A stretch of DNA of 64,000 nt from Epiperipatus broadwayi (Eukaryota; Onychophora; Udeonychophora; Euonychophora; Peripatidae): positions 1,106,501 through 1,170,500 of the forward strand of contig JAQFVV010006452.1 of the NCBI GenBank assembly GCA_028023455.1. The letters are read 5' to 3'. The notes under the pieces are model-generated. The model worked only from the letters and a program-made list of their open reading frames with translations, was not told the DNA's origin and searched no databases. Positions 24,840 to 36,796 of the stretch are shown here, in pieces. Each line of letters starts with the position of its first letter. Position 1 is the first letter of the stretch. Both the position numbers and the translations under genes were made by a program.

Positions 24840-26515
24840 AACGAAAAATGGTTAGAACAGGAATGTAGAGAGATAGACGTGTTTAAACTGAAAAAAAAAA
24901 AAAAAAGATCTGATATTTAAAAAAATTAGAAAGGTCATTTAGGAAACTAACAAATAGTTTGTTTGTTTTTTCTACGATAAAAAAAGGAACAAATAGTTAG
25001 GAGATGATGGGAATGAAGAGAAGTTAACTGGTAGGAAAGGTATATTGAAAAGATTGAAAGAATATTTTTAATATTTGTTTAGGAAAAAAAAGATGCAATT
25101 AATTAAGAACTTGAAAATGAAGATGTTGAGAGATGCAAAAAGATATGAACATACTGACAGGAGAAATAATTAAATTGATTAAAAAAATCAATGTTAAAAA
25201 CTGTAGATTTGATACAATATCTACAGAATTGTTGACAAAGTTGGGACAGACTTTTATGAAGAAAATTGTTGAACTGGAAAATTTGAAATACCGTTGTTTT
25301 ATCAAACACTCAAAAAAATCAAGAAACATGATCAGCTCCTTGCCACCAGTGAAGCCTTTGATGATACCTGGTCATTAATCTCACTACCTTCTTCCTGTTT
25401 CTCAACTACAACCAACTCAGCCTTTTAGATTAGGCAATTTTAAACTTAAGCTTACATAAAACACTCTTACCATGTAAAACAAGTTCTGAGTATCTCACAC
25501 ACTACACAAACTTTCTTCAATTTACCCAACCACATAAGTGGTATAATAGTCATGTTACATAATACATGCTAGCCAAACACCAAACAGAATGTTAATATAA
25601 TCATGTTAGTGTACAATTTTTTTTTCATCAAAATATAATCACTATATATTATTAATAAATTATTATTGAAATCAATAGTGGAATTTGGCCTAAAGACTTT
25701 TTGATGTTTATAACAAATTCAATTATTAAAAAAAGAAAACTGTTAGATATAAAGGGTATATGACAGTAAGTTTGTTAACTCATACTTCAAAAATATTATT
25801 GAGAGTAGTAAATCAAAACCCATTATGAGAAAGTAGAATATTAAATTAAAGAGGAACTTTGATTTTCAGAAGGGGGGGGAGGTCAAGAAATATATTTGGC
25901 ATCATTAGAATGATTGTAGAAGAGATATATTAAAAAATAAAAATAAATTCACATATATCTTATGGATTTGGAAAAAAGGTTTTAATTGAATAATCTGAAA
26001 TAAACTTATGATTATTTTGAAAAATAAATATGTATTTTGGATAGAGAGATTGATTTGGAATATGTATTCAGGACATGTCATTTGTGCTTTTTAATATTTA
26101 TTTAAGATATGATAGATAAATAATTAGACTGTGAAAGAGCTTACATTTTGTGATAGAATAGTAAAATGCATAAAATTTACAAATGTTATGGTTCCTATAA
26201 CTGAAGATGAAAAGAATCTCCAAAATATGTTAAATAAATTGGAGAAAGTATGTGTAAAATACAGAATAAAGATTAATATTGAGAAGACCAAGTGATCATG
26301 AATAGAAAGAAATAGAAAAAGAATACAAATTATTATTAACAATAAAATAATTCAATAGGTGAACAAATTTATATATTTAGGCAATTTGTGAGAATGGAAA
26401 AAGCAAGGATAACTTAAAAAAAGAATAACTTTTAGAATGGTTGAACTTATTAAAATAAAAAAAATATTTTATGAAACTTTGAAGAGAGAATTGAAGAAAA
26501 CATTGTTATATATAT
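24840..26515 (+). pseudogene. Decayed LINE reverse transcriptase, 5' part
   Basis: Shares motifs with non-LTR reverse transcriptases. EIIKLIKKINVKN then FDTISTELLTKLGQ (25153-25250) matches the usual E-x3-AI-x2-LK..GxDxIxxELLK entry region. At 26194-26295 the peptide EKNLQNMLNKLEKVCVKY with INIEKTK matches the region after the catalytic DD box. Stops and frameshifts are everywhere, and the central 25385-26080 stretch is unreadable. The copy resumes at 28349 after an insertion. Same broad LINE type as the tail fragments, inferred from the GRPR/W-type C-terminus; not active. Confidence 0.72.
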
Positions 26516-26519
26516 ATAT

Positions 26520-28348
26520 TGTACCGAAGTACATTGATATTTAATTAATTGTATGAGTCCCATGTTTTAAAATATAAAAATTTAAAATTAAAAAAATAAA
26601 ATGTAAAAAATAAAGAGTAGGGGGAGGGAGAATTTGTTATTAAATAAAATAAACTGTAAACGCTGTTTAAAATAACAAGATTTTTTTTGTTTAAAAGAGG
26701 AAAAAAAGTCTTGTAATAAAAAAATGATTTAATATTCTTTAAATGAATTTATAATAAAATAATAAAGAGATTTTGTTTTATCTTATAATAAAATAATTAA
26801 ATATATGTGTGTGTGTGTATGTAATTTTTAATAAAAAATAGAAGCAAAAGCTGATTTAATTTCACGAGATGAAAGACGCTGCTGCTAATAAAGTTTTCCA
26901 TTGTTTAAAACAGTATAAATATCCCAACTTTTGATCATTCTTGGTCTGACGTTCTCATTTTAATAAAATATTTTTTGAAATAATGTCTCCAAAAAATGTT
27001 GCATTGTTAAAACCAACATGGTATGCAGTTGACCAAAGCTGCTCTATGCATTTAAGACCTGCAATTAGTTTGAAAAGTGATCATGTTTAACTAGACTAAA
27101 TGAATAACAGAGTGTGGGTATGCCAAACCAGCCACGAAAATCATACCATGTCACAGGATCTATGGAGGAGTCATTTTACCGGTCGTCGATGAGTTAAAAA
27201 TAATTCCATTATGCTGTTTCCATCGTATTTAAAAAATCCTAGGTAATTATTTGACTTTGATATCTTAACATTCCCGATTTCTTCTTAAAATAAAAGATAG
27301 ACTTTATTAAAAGAACTTTGAACTTTATGAATTAAACTTAAAAAAAAAATAAACTTTAAACTTCAAAAGATAATATTTGCAATAATAAAAATAAGTAAAA
27401 TCAGCTTCTATTATTAAATAATATTTTTGAAACAATGGCATGCACGTATGTGTGATTTGATTTTTTTTTAAAAAAAAGAGAAATAAAATATAATGTAACA
27501 TGTATAATTTATTTGCTAAAGTAATATATTAAAATGCTTTATTTTAATCTTTAAAAAAGAAGTGTGTGTGTTTCATTATAAGATAAAACGATTAATTTAT
27601 TTTAAATAAAAAAAAAACACTTAAATTATTTTTCTTAAAATATTTATGTTTATTTTGATACATGCGGGTAAGTATAAATATTTATTTTCTTAATAAAAGT
27701 AGGAGGGAAAAATCTAATTATTAATAATAGTATTTCAGAAAAGATTCGCTAAGTTAAATCTATAAATGTTTTGGCATTCAGTATAATGTTATTATTATTG
27801 GTTTTAAAGGATTGAAGTATTATTTTGAATAGTTCGGGGAAATTATGTTTAGTTTTTTTAAAAAGTAGTAGTAGCTTAGAGGGGGCATTTAAGATACCTT
27901 TTGTTTGTCTATTAGTGGGTGGTTGGAAACCGATTGAGCTAGCGGGGATTTTTCAGGTACCAAATTATGCTGATCAGATAGACATGCTAATTCTAATGTA
28001 ATTAGCTGGTGCCTAAGGGATTTTTCTTTCTTCTTTAAAAAATAAAAATAAAGTGTTTTTATTTGATCGATCTATATTTGGTAGTCGAGTGTTGAATGTT
28101 ATTGATAGTTCACTATTGATGATAGTTGACACTTTACCTGAAAACCAACCACTTTCTGGAAGGAAAGTTTAGGAGGACAAAGTATAATAAAATATTAGTT
28201 AATATTTTTATTTGTCGATGGTTGTTGTTGTTTTCCATATTTTAAGTAGTAAATTTTAAGTGGTAGTTTATTGGATAGAAGAGGCAGCATTTAAGATATA
28301 CTTTGTGTCTCTATTAGAGGATGATTATCAGAAGAAGTGGTTGGTTCA
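26520..28348. mobile_element. 1.83-kb LTR-like insertion splitting the LINE
   Basis: Starts TGTACCG and ends GGTTCA (canonical TG..CA), sitting between two AT runs that join LINE coding sequence on each side. Inside are a TATAAATA box (26914-26921), AATAAA signals and internal inverted segments (GTTTTATCTTATAAT near 26776 and its complement near 27576; AGAAGC..GCTGATTT near 26839 and 27399). A direct repeat GCATTTAAGATA recurs at about 27888 and 28289. No coding frame. Solo LTR is the best guess. Confidence 0.42.
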
Positions 28349-28700
28349 ATATATATATATATTGCATTATTGTATGGTTGTGACCAATAGACAACGAGTA
28401 AAAGAATTAGAAACAAATTGGAATCCTTTGAGGTTTGGACATGGAGAAGAAAGAAGAAGGTTGGTATGATGGAAGAGAAAATAGATTGGACATATATTAA
28501 GAAGAATAAATACTTTTATTGAATGATATTTTGTAGAAAATGGTAAATGGAAATAAGAAGCAAGAGTAGAATATATTTGTCTTAATGGATGATATAAAAG
28601 ATGGAAAAATATGTTAATTGAGGATCTGGGCAATGAACAGAATTGAATGGATAAATGAATAAATTGAATTTGTAAATGCTTATGGGATCTGTCCATGGAA
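28349..28700 (+). pseudogene. Decayed LINE, C-terminal part (continuation)
   Basis: Reads ALLYGCD in place of the usual ALYGCETW box, then SFEVWTWRR and a KVGMMEEKIDWTYIKK segment in shifted frames, all typical of the region after the RT domain of this LINE type. It directly continues 24840-26515 once the 26520-28348 insertion is removed. Confidence 0.65.
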
Positions 28701-29595
28701 TAGGATACTATTGATAATATGATTACAGCAACTTAGGCTAAGCTGATAGTGCAATAATAGTGAAACTACCTTCTATTTCTAAAATTTGAACTTAATTATA
28801 GTCTAGTTAAAACTTAAAAATTTATGTTCTAATGAATGAATTTTTTTTTCTAGTATCCAACTTATAATCAACGTAATTCGCTGTATAGTATTGATCAGTA
28901 AAAGGGTGTCTATTTATTTTTAGCTAAAATGTAAAATGATAGTATGAATCTTTTTAATCCTCACTATCTGCTTAATAAGCTCAGTAAAAATCTGATGGGA
29001 AATCCTTTGCCCTGAAGAATGCTATTTCAAAGTTGTTTTATAATCTCTTCACAGTGGCTATGCAAAATGTAACTAAGGATTTCAGCCATAAAAATATGAT
29101 ACTTTCAGCACCAGCAATAAAACCAACATCATAATACAATCAATAATTACACGTTTTATTTTACACTCATTTGACCAATATAGATTAATCTGGGGCGTGT
29201 ATTCTGTGATCAGCTCACTGACTACTAGGAAATAGATAATTAAATATAGCCATTGCCCATTTATGGGGGGAAAAAATTCTAAACCAATTTATGACATGAA
29301 AAGTAATTAAAAAATTACGTGGCCAAAATTCAAAACCCAAAACAAGGCAGTTAAATGGGTCTTAGCTATTATGCCATGAGGCAAAGGTAACTTAATGGGT
29401 GTTGTCTTATATTATTCTGTTAGTCGTTTTTAAATGATCTCTAATGATTAATAACTGCGTTGTATGTACAGATCCAAGCCAACTAATGTATATACGCGCA
29501 CACTATTACATTAATCTCATCCCCCCACTCCCCCCAAAAAAAAATTCTCTCTCTTGTGTACAATATTGACAGATTGTTATGGATGAACGTTTTTT
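28701..29595. other. 0.9 kb without recognisable feature
   Basis: Nothing supported on either strand. Confidence 0.5.
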
Positions 29596-29610
29596 AAAAC
29601 TGTTATTGTT

Positions 29611-29723
29611 TTTTTTTTTTTCATATGTCATAGCATAGGCCGGGACGCGAACCACAACCGACCGCAAACAACTACTTGCTTACAAGGCAGCTGCGATGAC
29701 CTCTCGGCTAATAACGCTTGACA
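29611..29723 (-). mobile_element. tRNA-derived SINE
   Basis: Poly-T start (A tail on the minus strand) and tRNA-like body with B box GGTTCGCGTCCC-like sequence. Near-perfect 15-bp flanks AAAACTGTTATTGTT (29596-29610) and AAAACTGTTACTGTT (29724-29738). The anticodon position reads UGU, a variant of the UAC subfamily. Confidence 0.85.
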
Positions 29724-29738
29724 AAAACTGTTACTGTT

Positions 29739-30960
29739 GTTGATAAATTTTTCAGTAATTATTATTAGCTATTGTATTGATGTTTTTATTATTGTTGCTA
29801 TTTATTTTCACAATTTAAGTAAACAATTTTCTGTAATGATATTTAAAAAAGTAACAGTACCTTTGCTTCCACATTTATGGATTACTATTTCCCACCCTCT
29901 CTGTCTTTATTCATTTCACATGGTGCGGGCGCCTACAGCAGAGCTAGCAGTGAACAAGCAAGAAACCTAGTGGGTCTTTAAGGAGTTAATTACGAAGTGC
30001 GTGCCATTAAAGTTGACAGTTAGTTATTGGAAAGCAGTACGGCAACATATGTTCAGAAATGGTTCGATATTTTGCAGATGCACTTGTAAAAGAAGTTTTT
30101 TTTCTTCCTCTCTTCATCTCTAGAAATTTTTTTTATAGAAAAATTTTAGAACTATCATTTTCTTTTCAAATGCTTTTAAAACATTTAGAAAATGAAGATT
30201 ACTTGCTCTTCCTTCATATAGCAGCAAAGAAATATTTCATTAAATTATTCTGCAGGTTTTTCTTCACCCACTGATCAATAAAGAAACTCTACTAAATGTC
30301 AGAACGATATTGACTAAATTTTTCATCTAAAAATTGTTTTTTTCTTCTTTTACTGAGAGAGTAAAAAGCCATGTATGGAAAAAAACTTTAATGTTAATAA
30401 TAATTTATTTAAAAATAAAACAAATTTATTTAAAGTTTTAGGAATTGGTATATAAATTAATATGTATGTGTTTTGATGTGCTCGTTTTGGATAGTGTTTG
30501 GCTAAAATGTACATAGACTGTCAAGTTATAGTGTAAACTGAATTGTGATTAGGATTGTATATACTAGAATACCTATAAATAAATAAAAACCTATGATGTG
30601 TAATTTTTGCAATATTGGCACTTTATATTAGACGTGAATTATTTTTGAACGTGATTGGATAAGACAGAAATTTGTTACAGTGATATCGTCACAAACCAAA
30701 ATGCAGTTTTGAACAGTTATTAAGAAGCCATATAATTCTATAATTAAAAATCACTTCTTTTCTTGTCAAAAACTTTATTTGATGTATATATATATATCCA
30801 CTTATTTCCAACGTTATTAAGAAGCTGAACCCAAAGATCAATCATTATATGTTGTGATCATAAATATGTTACTTATTTTATTAAGCATTAACAAAATTTA
30901 ATTTGTAACTTGTAAAGAATCTAAGACTAGAAAAAGTTATAATTCTTTCATTTATTGCCA
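29739..30960. other. 1.2 kb without firm feature
   Basis: A short less A/T-rich patch at 29880-30060 is followed by a 71-codon open frame (30059-30274), F/L/K-rich without domain. No splice or promoter evidence convincing enough to call a gene. Confidence 0.35.
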
Positions 30961-31015
30961 TTTTAAAAATGAGAGAAACAGCAGTAAAGCTACAATTGGC
31001 TTAATAATAGCAGCA

Positions 31016-31110
31016 GTCAATGAGAGAAACAGCGAGCGATCAGCACAGCCGCCTTACAAGCTCTTGTCGCGGGTTCGCTTCCCGGCCGATGCTTTGACAC
31101 ATGAAATATA
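31016..31110 (+). mobile_element. tRNA-derived SINE (UAC-type), rearranged 5' end
   Basis: Anticodon arm with TTAC, B-box GGGTTCGCTTCCCGG, and the standard GACACATGAAA tail. The 5' head is replaced by ATGAGAGAAACAGC, also present 52 bp upstream (30969), indicating a local duplication or template jump. Flanks ATAGCAGCA appear on both sides. Confidence 0.75.
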
Positions 31111-31179
31111 TATATATAGCAGCATTATTTTCAATTAGAAGTGTGGTTTTACTACGTACTATTATAAAAACAATGCATA

Positions 31180-31985
31180 GAACTAGTTGAAATCTATAAA
31201 AAAATATTTGAAACACTCCGTAGTTATATTATTCCAGTCACATTCACCCTGTAAATAAAGAATGCTCAAATTTTTAACATTCCATTGAAAAGAAAATCCT
31301 CTTCAATATTGAGTGTAATAATGTAATACATATTAAAATTCACGGTAACTTAAGAACTGTGAATCTAAGAAAGCAAAGATCTCACATTGCGAATAAACTA
31401 ACATTTTTAGTTTTAAATATATTTAGAAAGACTAAACAATAATCATTTTTACTTCCCAAACTCAAATATAAAAAATAAAAACAATCCATACCAATAGCTG
31501 AAATTTCCATAAAATATTTTAAATGCCCCATAGCTATATTACTCCAACCACACTCCTTCTTTAAATAAAGAAAGCTTGAATTTTAGCACGTCATGCAAAA
31601 GGGAATTCTCTTCAATGTTTTTTTTATATGTCAAATGCATTGACCGAGAAGCGACCCCGGGATGGCTACTTGGAAGGCAGCTATGCTAACCACTAGGCCA
31701 CCAATGCTTGACAATTCTCTTCAATGTTAAGTGCAATATTTTAACAAATATTGAAATTCAAGCTAATTTAAATAAGAAGTGTGAATCTAAGAAAGCAAAA
31801 AAAATCTTGCATTCAACGGATTGCTAAAATTTTAGGTTTCTTAATTAAAAGAGGGAATGTGGCTGGAATAATATAGTTATGGGGAATTTTAAATATTTTA
31901 TACAGATTTCAGTTAGTGGTATGCATATTTCCTATTTCTTATATTTGAATTTGGAAAATAACTATTGTATAGTTAAACTTTCACC
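31180..31985. repeat. Repeat cluster flanking the PLE (direct and inverted copies)
   Basis: Segments TTCCATAAAATATTTTAAA, TATATTACTCCAACCACA, TTCTTCAAT and AGAATCTAAGAAAGCAAA occur in direct order at about 31190-31385 and 31500-31800 and inverted at 31810-31920; another inverted copy lies at 33790-33950. They bracket the PLE at 32016-33640 and are probably its terminal (pseudo-LTR) region. A SINE sits inside at 31620-31712. Confidence 0.6.
31620..31712 (-). mobile_element. tRNA-derived SINE (UCC-type)
   Basis: Perfect 16-bp duplication AATTCTCTTCAATGTT at 31604-31619 and 31713-31728. tRNA-like body on the minus strand with UCC anticodon arm. It cleanly interrupts the flanking repeat of the PLE. 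Confidence 0.92.
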
Positions 31986-32015
31986 TAATATTAAGTATTA
32001 AATGTCTTTAGAAAA

Positions 32016-33640
32016 TTTAACTTTATTTAGATCTTCCAATTACATTCAACTGCAAGTAATAGCACACAGGTTAGTATAATGCACAATGTTTTAAGAAGTA
32101 TTATTCTCTCTCTTTTTTGGGTGTTACTGGCCTGATCAGTGATAGTACTGACATAAGAGCCAAACCTAAATCCTTAGATTTTTGAATATTGAAATTTGAA
32201 GGTAACAGTTTAGCCGATTGAGCCATCCTGCCAAAGACAACTATCAATAGAAATTTCATATATTTATCTATGAGATTCCTCCTGATTTCTCCACTTATTC
32301 CTACCAGCAAAGTTGATTAGTGGTTTTCATAGATTATGTATAGTCACACTAGATTGATTTATGGGGTTATTTACCATTGTCATGTGAGCAACTTCTTTGA
32401 ATTTTCATCTTTGTACCTTTTCATCCTATCAAATATTTTTGTATTCTCCCAATTAAACATATGTTCATTGGAACATACATTGTCTGATATCTTAGACACA
32501 TCTGCTTTCTCCCTGCTAATTATCAGTTTGTATTATTGCAATTGCTTTTCAATTTGATGACTGGTCTCGCCAATATATGTTCTTCCACATTCACATGGAA
32601 TTTCATAGATGCAGTTTTGCTTTTCTAAATTTCAAGTTTAGGCTTTGTAGATATTAGAATTCCTTGTAGTGTGGTATAGCTCTGGAAAGCTGTTCTCATG
32701 TTATACTGATTGCAGATTTCCCTTAATATGTCTGCTACTTTTGGTAAGTATGGATAAAGTACCATACCAATAATTGTTTTTTATGGTTCTTTTTGTTGTC
32801 TATTTATGGTTTTCTTAATAACTGCTGATGGATAACCATTTTTCATAAAAGTTTGTTCTGTATAGATCTTTTCACAAATCACTATTTTGTGTTTCTGGTA
32901 TGATTGGATGTATAAGCTAAATATTTTCCTGTATGTGTATGTTTTCTGTATACTGTAGTTTTGATTTCACTGTGAGGGAATCTTGTCACAGGAACATCTA
33001 AGACTACCCATTTTTGTTCTGGTTCTGCTGTGAATTTAAATGAAGGGACTTTGTTGTTGATATGAATCCAGATGGAGTAGTCTTTATGGATGTTGTTTCA
33101 AAGTTCTTCCATGTAAATATTGCTAATCAGGGGTGATACTTCTGATCTTAGTCTTGTGTGCCAAAGGACTAAGAACTTTGAGAAGAAATCTTGACAAATT
33201 TTGGCAAGGTAAATTTCTAGAAGAGAGGCCTGCTATTTGCTATCTCGTAAATGGTCCACGTAACATCTGCACATAAGTTTGCATAAAATTTGCATAGTTT
33301 TACACTTATTAACAGAATAACTCACCATGAATATGGAACTGTAGACTGTCCCGAAAGCACTTGGCGGTAAAAAATTTTGACAATTTATTAATAGCTTCAT
33401 TACCTGTGCACAAAGCACATATATATATATATTAATAGGTCTTAATGAAACATAATCCTTATGGGTTTTAGGTAGACCATAAAGATTTAAATTTTTTCTG
33501 AAATATGATGATAGTTTACTTTGTTCTGAATCACTTAGTTATCTGTGATACATTCTGAATAATGCTTGTAACTTTGTTTATTAACCTGTGTGTTATTACT
33601 TACAGTTGAATGTAATTGGAAGATTTAAATAAAGTTAATT
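32016..33640 (-). pseudogene. Penelope-like element, RT fragment with GIY-YIG endonuclease
   Basis: Minus-strand reading, from high to low coordinates: YGLPKTHKDY (about 33432-33485), INKLSKF palm-entry region, SPLISNIYMEEL (33103-33143), then WVVLDVPVTR and TVYRKHTHTGKYLAY (about 32900-33012), SNH box (about 32890-32910), a CNQYNMRTAFQ linker and the endonuclease CIYEIPCECGRTYIGET (32562-32614), followed by a SNEHMFNWENTKI segment. This order is diagnostic of PLEs, which pair an RT with a GIY-YIG domain. The YxDD catalytic box is absent: the frame jumps from MEEL to the region before LDV, an internal deletion. Many stops. Inverted ends (32020-32078 and 33580-33640, sharing TTGAATGTAATTGGAAG) frame the copy. 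Not functional. Confidence 0.88.
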
Positions 33641-33699
33641 TTTTAAAAAACATTCAATACTTATATTTGATGATGAAAATAGGTTCAATAAATAAATAC

Positions 33700-34500
33700 A
33701 ACTAAAATACCATTATCACAAACCTTGGGGAAAACATTATTGCATAGTCTTTCTAAGACTATTTAAAATTAAACATGTTTGTTTATAGATTCACACTTCT
33801 TATTTAAATTATCTTGAATTTTAATATATATTACATCATTGCACTAAATATTGATGAGAATTTCCTTTTCAGTGGATTGCTAAAATTCGAGTTTTCTTTA
33901 TTTAAAGAGACATTGTGGCTGGACTATGGGATGTCTTAAATATTTTACATACTGTTATTATTCCATTTAATCTCAGTTTTATACAAGAAATGTTGCACAA
34001 CTTGCAAAAAATAAAATAACAGCTGAAATTTTTTTAAAAACAAGTGAAAATTAAAAAAAATACATGCCAAAAGATTAAAAATATTTGGAAATATCTGTAG
34101 TTTAGTCTTTAAATAAAATATTTCTGTTTAAAAGAAAATAATTCATGTTGGCTTTTTTTTCAAACTGAAAATGTTAAATCAAATATTGTTAATGATTGCC
34201 AGCATACTAGCTCAGACATAAAAATACAAATCGATTCCAGAAGTTAGCTAAAATACTCAGATATCTTATATCAGTTTATAGGGAATTATTTATTTTAACG
34301 AGTAATTAGAAATTATCAGCTGCAGTAATTTCCTTACTATAGATTTTTGTAATAAAATATAGATGTTGTTAATATTGTTTTTTATCATCTTTTATTAATT
34401 TTAAGCATTTCTCTTATAATATTTTTATGCAGTTATATCTCACCACTCTAATGTAATAATTTGTTTGACTGTGTGCATCCTAATTATTTACAAAAGCAAT
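33700..34500. other. PLE-flanking repeat then unassigned DNA
   Basis: 33790-33950 is the inverted copy of the 31180-31800 repeats. The remainder to 34500 shows no feature. Confidence 0.45.
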
Positions 34501-34507
34501 ATATAAT

Positions 34508-34633
34508 ATAGGGGATTTGAACACAGACTTTCAAACTCTATTAGGTTATCCTCTCTATCTCATCCAACTGATGCACATGACCACACACAATGTGAAAAAG
34601 ATAAATGATCTCCAATATAAGTTTTTCATGGTG
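34508..34633 (-). repeat. Hammerhead repeat family A, minus, truncated in the ribozyme
   Basis: Contains GGGGATTTGAACACAGAC, CACATGACCACACACA and CTCCAATATAAGTTTTTCATG, then stops just past the GAAA box; stem II and CUGAUGA are lost. Confidence 0.7.
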
Positions 34634-34764
34634 ATATAGCATATTATGTGGCAGAATTTATAAAATTAATATTTAGAATTAAGATGGAAAAAATTAAGCT
34701 ATTAATCTAGTAAGATGGTTCATCTAGAACACTGGATAATTCTCTAGCTAGGATGTAAATTATC

Positions 34765-35440
34765 ACTAAACATCACATGATCACCATTTCTTATGCTAGC
34801 ACATAACTGTTATTAAACAGGCAAAGCTCTCCATACAGTAGTGCCACTCAGTGCCAATCAGAGTAATTAATGGATGCCAGAAAGCTTGTGCATAAAATCC
34901 CCATCTAGTGCCTACTCATCCAATATCCCCAGACTAGTTTCTGGCTTGTGGCCTTTATCAGTGAGGAGCTTTGGATCTGAGAGCACTGCACCTAGACCTT
35001 AGGATCTAATGCAACTCTCCAGCATCCTCCTTTTATCTTTACTTAACTACAAAAATATGAGAATAAAATTGAAAACACAATAATATTTTCAATCTAAGCT
35101 CAGTAGGTTATATAGTTATATGAATCTGAACTCAGTTCAGTACCCATACATTTTGGTGTCTTTGGCTTTTTAACAACCATAGCCACCACTATCCTATTAG
35201 GCAGGATTGGTGTTAAACCACTAAACATCACATGATCACCATTTCTTATGCTAGCACATAACTGTTATTAAACAGGCAAAACTTTCCATACACTGACAAA
35301 GGCCACAAACCAAAAACTAGTCTGTGGATATTGGATGAGTAGGCACTAGGTGGTGATTTTGTGCACAAGCCTACTGGCATCCATTGATTACTCTGGTTGG
35401 CACTGAGTGGCACTACTGTACAGAGAGTTTTGCCTGTTTA
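34765..35440. mobile_element. Compound hammerhead insertion, family B
   Basis: Full minus unit (34765-35215), partial second minus unit (35216-35293) and a partial plus unit (35294-35440). Flanks ATGTAAATTATC (34753-34764) and ATATGAATTATC (35441-35452) are an imperfect duplication. Ribozyme in the minus unit (34918-34976) has CUGAUAA, so one core base is changed; the plus unit keeps only the part from GACAAAGGCC onward. Confidence 0.82.
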
Positions 35441-35452
35441 ATATGAATTATC

Positions 35453-35765
35453 TTGATAAAATACTTTGAATTTCATTATATAACAATATGTTAAAGTCAA
35501 TGCAATTTACTGTTATTAATATGAAAATGAAATCATAGTAATTCTCAAAAATTGATTTATTTTGATGCCCTAGAAAATCTTTCTTATACCGAATTCCACT
35601 ATCTTTTACTCAAATACTTTAGCTTCTTGTTTGTATTTTTTTCTTCACAACAAATAATTGTATGGAACAACAAGATGGGCAACTATCAATTCAAAAAAAT
35701 TTAAATAAAATCTTTATTCCCCAATTTGCAGTTAAAATATATAACTTTTTACTGAATCCAGCATC
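35453..35765. other. A/T-rich spacer, no feature
   Basis: Separates two family B insertions; nothing recognised. Confidence 0.5.
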
Positions 35766-35778
35766 AAAATTTACAAAA

Positions 35779-36045
35779 CCACTAAACATCACATGATCAC
35801 TATCTCATACTAGCACAATAATTGTTATTAAACAATTCAAAACAAAACAACACTCTCCATATAGTAGTGCCATCTTGTGCTAACAAGAGCAATCAATGGA
35901 TGCCAGAAGGCTTGTGCATAAAATCCCTATCTAGTGCCTACTCATATAGGGATTTTATGCACAAGCCTTGGCATCCATTGATTGCTCTTGTTAGCACAAG
36001 ACGGCACTACTATATGGAGAGTGTTGTTTTGTTTTGAATTGTTTT
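35779..36045. mobile_element. Minimal palindromic family B insertion
   Basis: Minus end-piece (35779-35945) and its near-perfect complement (35946-36045) without any ribozyme. Perfect 13-bp duplication AAAATTTACAAAA at 35766-35778 and 36046-36058. Both arms share substitutions such as CACAAG in place of CACTCAG and an odd CAAAACAAAACAACACTC end, so the second arm was copied from the first. Confidence 0.9.
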
Positions 36046-36058
36046 AAAATTTACAAAA

Positions 36059-36560
36059 GCTATTCAAAGAAACTAAATAATATAAACTTACCAAAAGATT
36101 AGAATGCTAAATATTCAGTTCTGCTAATACAAAGTCAAAAATAAACAGTTGTAAGATTGGGTGTTTTTAAAATTTATGACCAATTCATCTGATAATTACA
36201 TATATAACTACTTTAATTGTCTGTTATGTTATATTTTAGGTCATACAACACAAATTTCCAAGTAAAGATAAAAATTAAAATAAAATAAAAATTTAAAACA
36301 AGTGCAATGTATTGAGAGAATCAGCAAGCTATAACTGTATATTAAAAATATTACAGAAGTTAAAACTTGTCCATATTTTGGAAAAGTTGAAAATTGATTC
36401 AAGATGCATACTGAAAAACATAATCATAATAAGATGGTTCTGAGAATTTAAAATACACAAGTTTTTAATCAGTCTTGTGCTAACTGACGATTTAAAAAAT
36501 TGAATATTTGTAGTTAGTAATAATAACTCAGAAATTTTCTGAAATTATTAGCGAGACATA
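36059..36560. other. A/T-rich segment, no feature
   Basis: Nothing supported. Confidence 0.5.
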
Positions 36561-36567
36561 ATTTACT

Positions 36568-36796
36568 CATAAACAACGAGGATTGCCAATTCCTCAACAA
36601 GCTTTGTGATAAATGCTTAGCCAGAGCCAGCATTTAAAATATCTCTGTCAGGAAACCCCCCCCTCCAGACCCATGACCATGGTTTCATGCTTTGGCCCTT
36701 CTCAGAGAGGTGCCAGGGCAGGTTCAGACACTAGATCTAAAAATACCAACCCAAAGCCAGCAGCTTGTTGAGGAATTGGAAATCCTCATTGTTTAT
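36568..36796. repeat. Fold-back element, family C variant
   Basis: Arms ATAAACAACGAGGATTGCC.. (36568-36603) and the complementary copy (36762-36796) share CAATTCCTCAACAAGCTT-type sequence. The minus strand at 36678-36712 reads CUCUCUGAGAA, a GGGCCAAAGCAU segment and GAAACC, like the family C motif at 5157. Interior is notably C-rich (CCCCCCC run at 36655). Confidence 0.7.

Noticed and set aside
25099-25329. Overlapping minus-strand frames opposite the LINE RT
   Set aside because: Shadows of the plus-strand LINE peptide.
29880-30280. Possible gene start in a locally less A/T-rich patch
   Set aside because: No conserved domain, no clear splice sites, and the frame is short and F/L/K-rich.
36655-36665. 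C-rich run as a CpG island or promoter
   Set aside because: Only a short homopolymer inside fold-back family C, with no promoter context.
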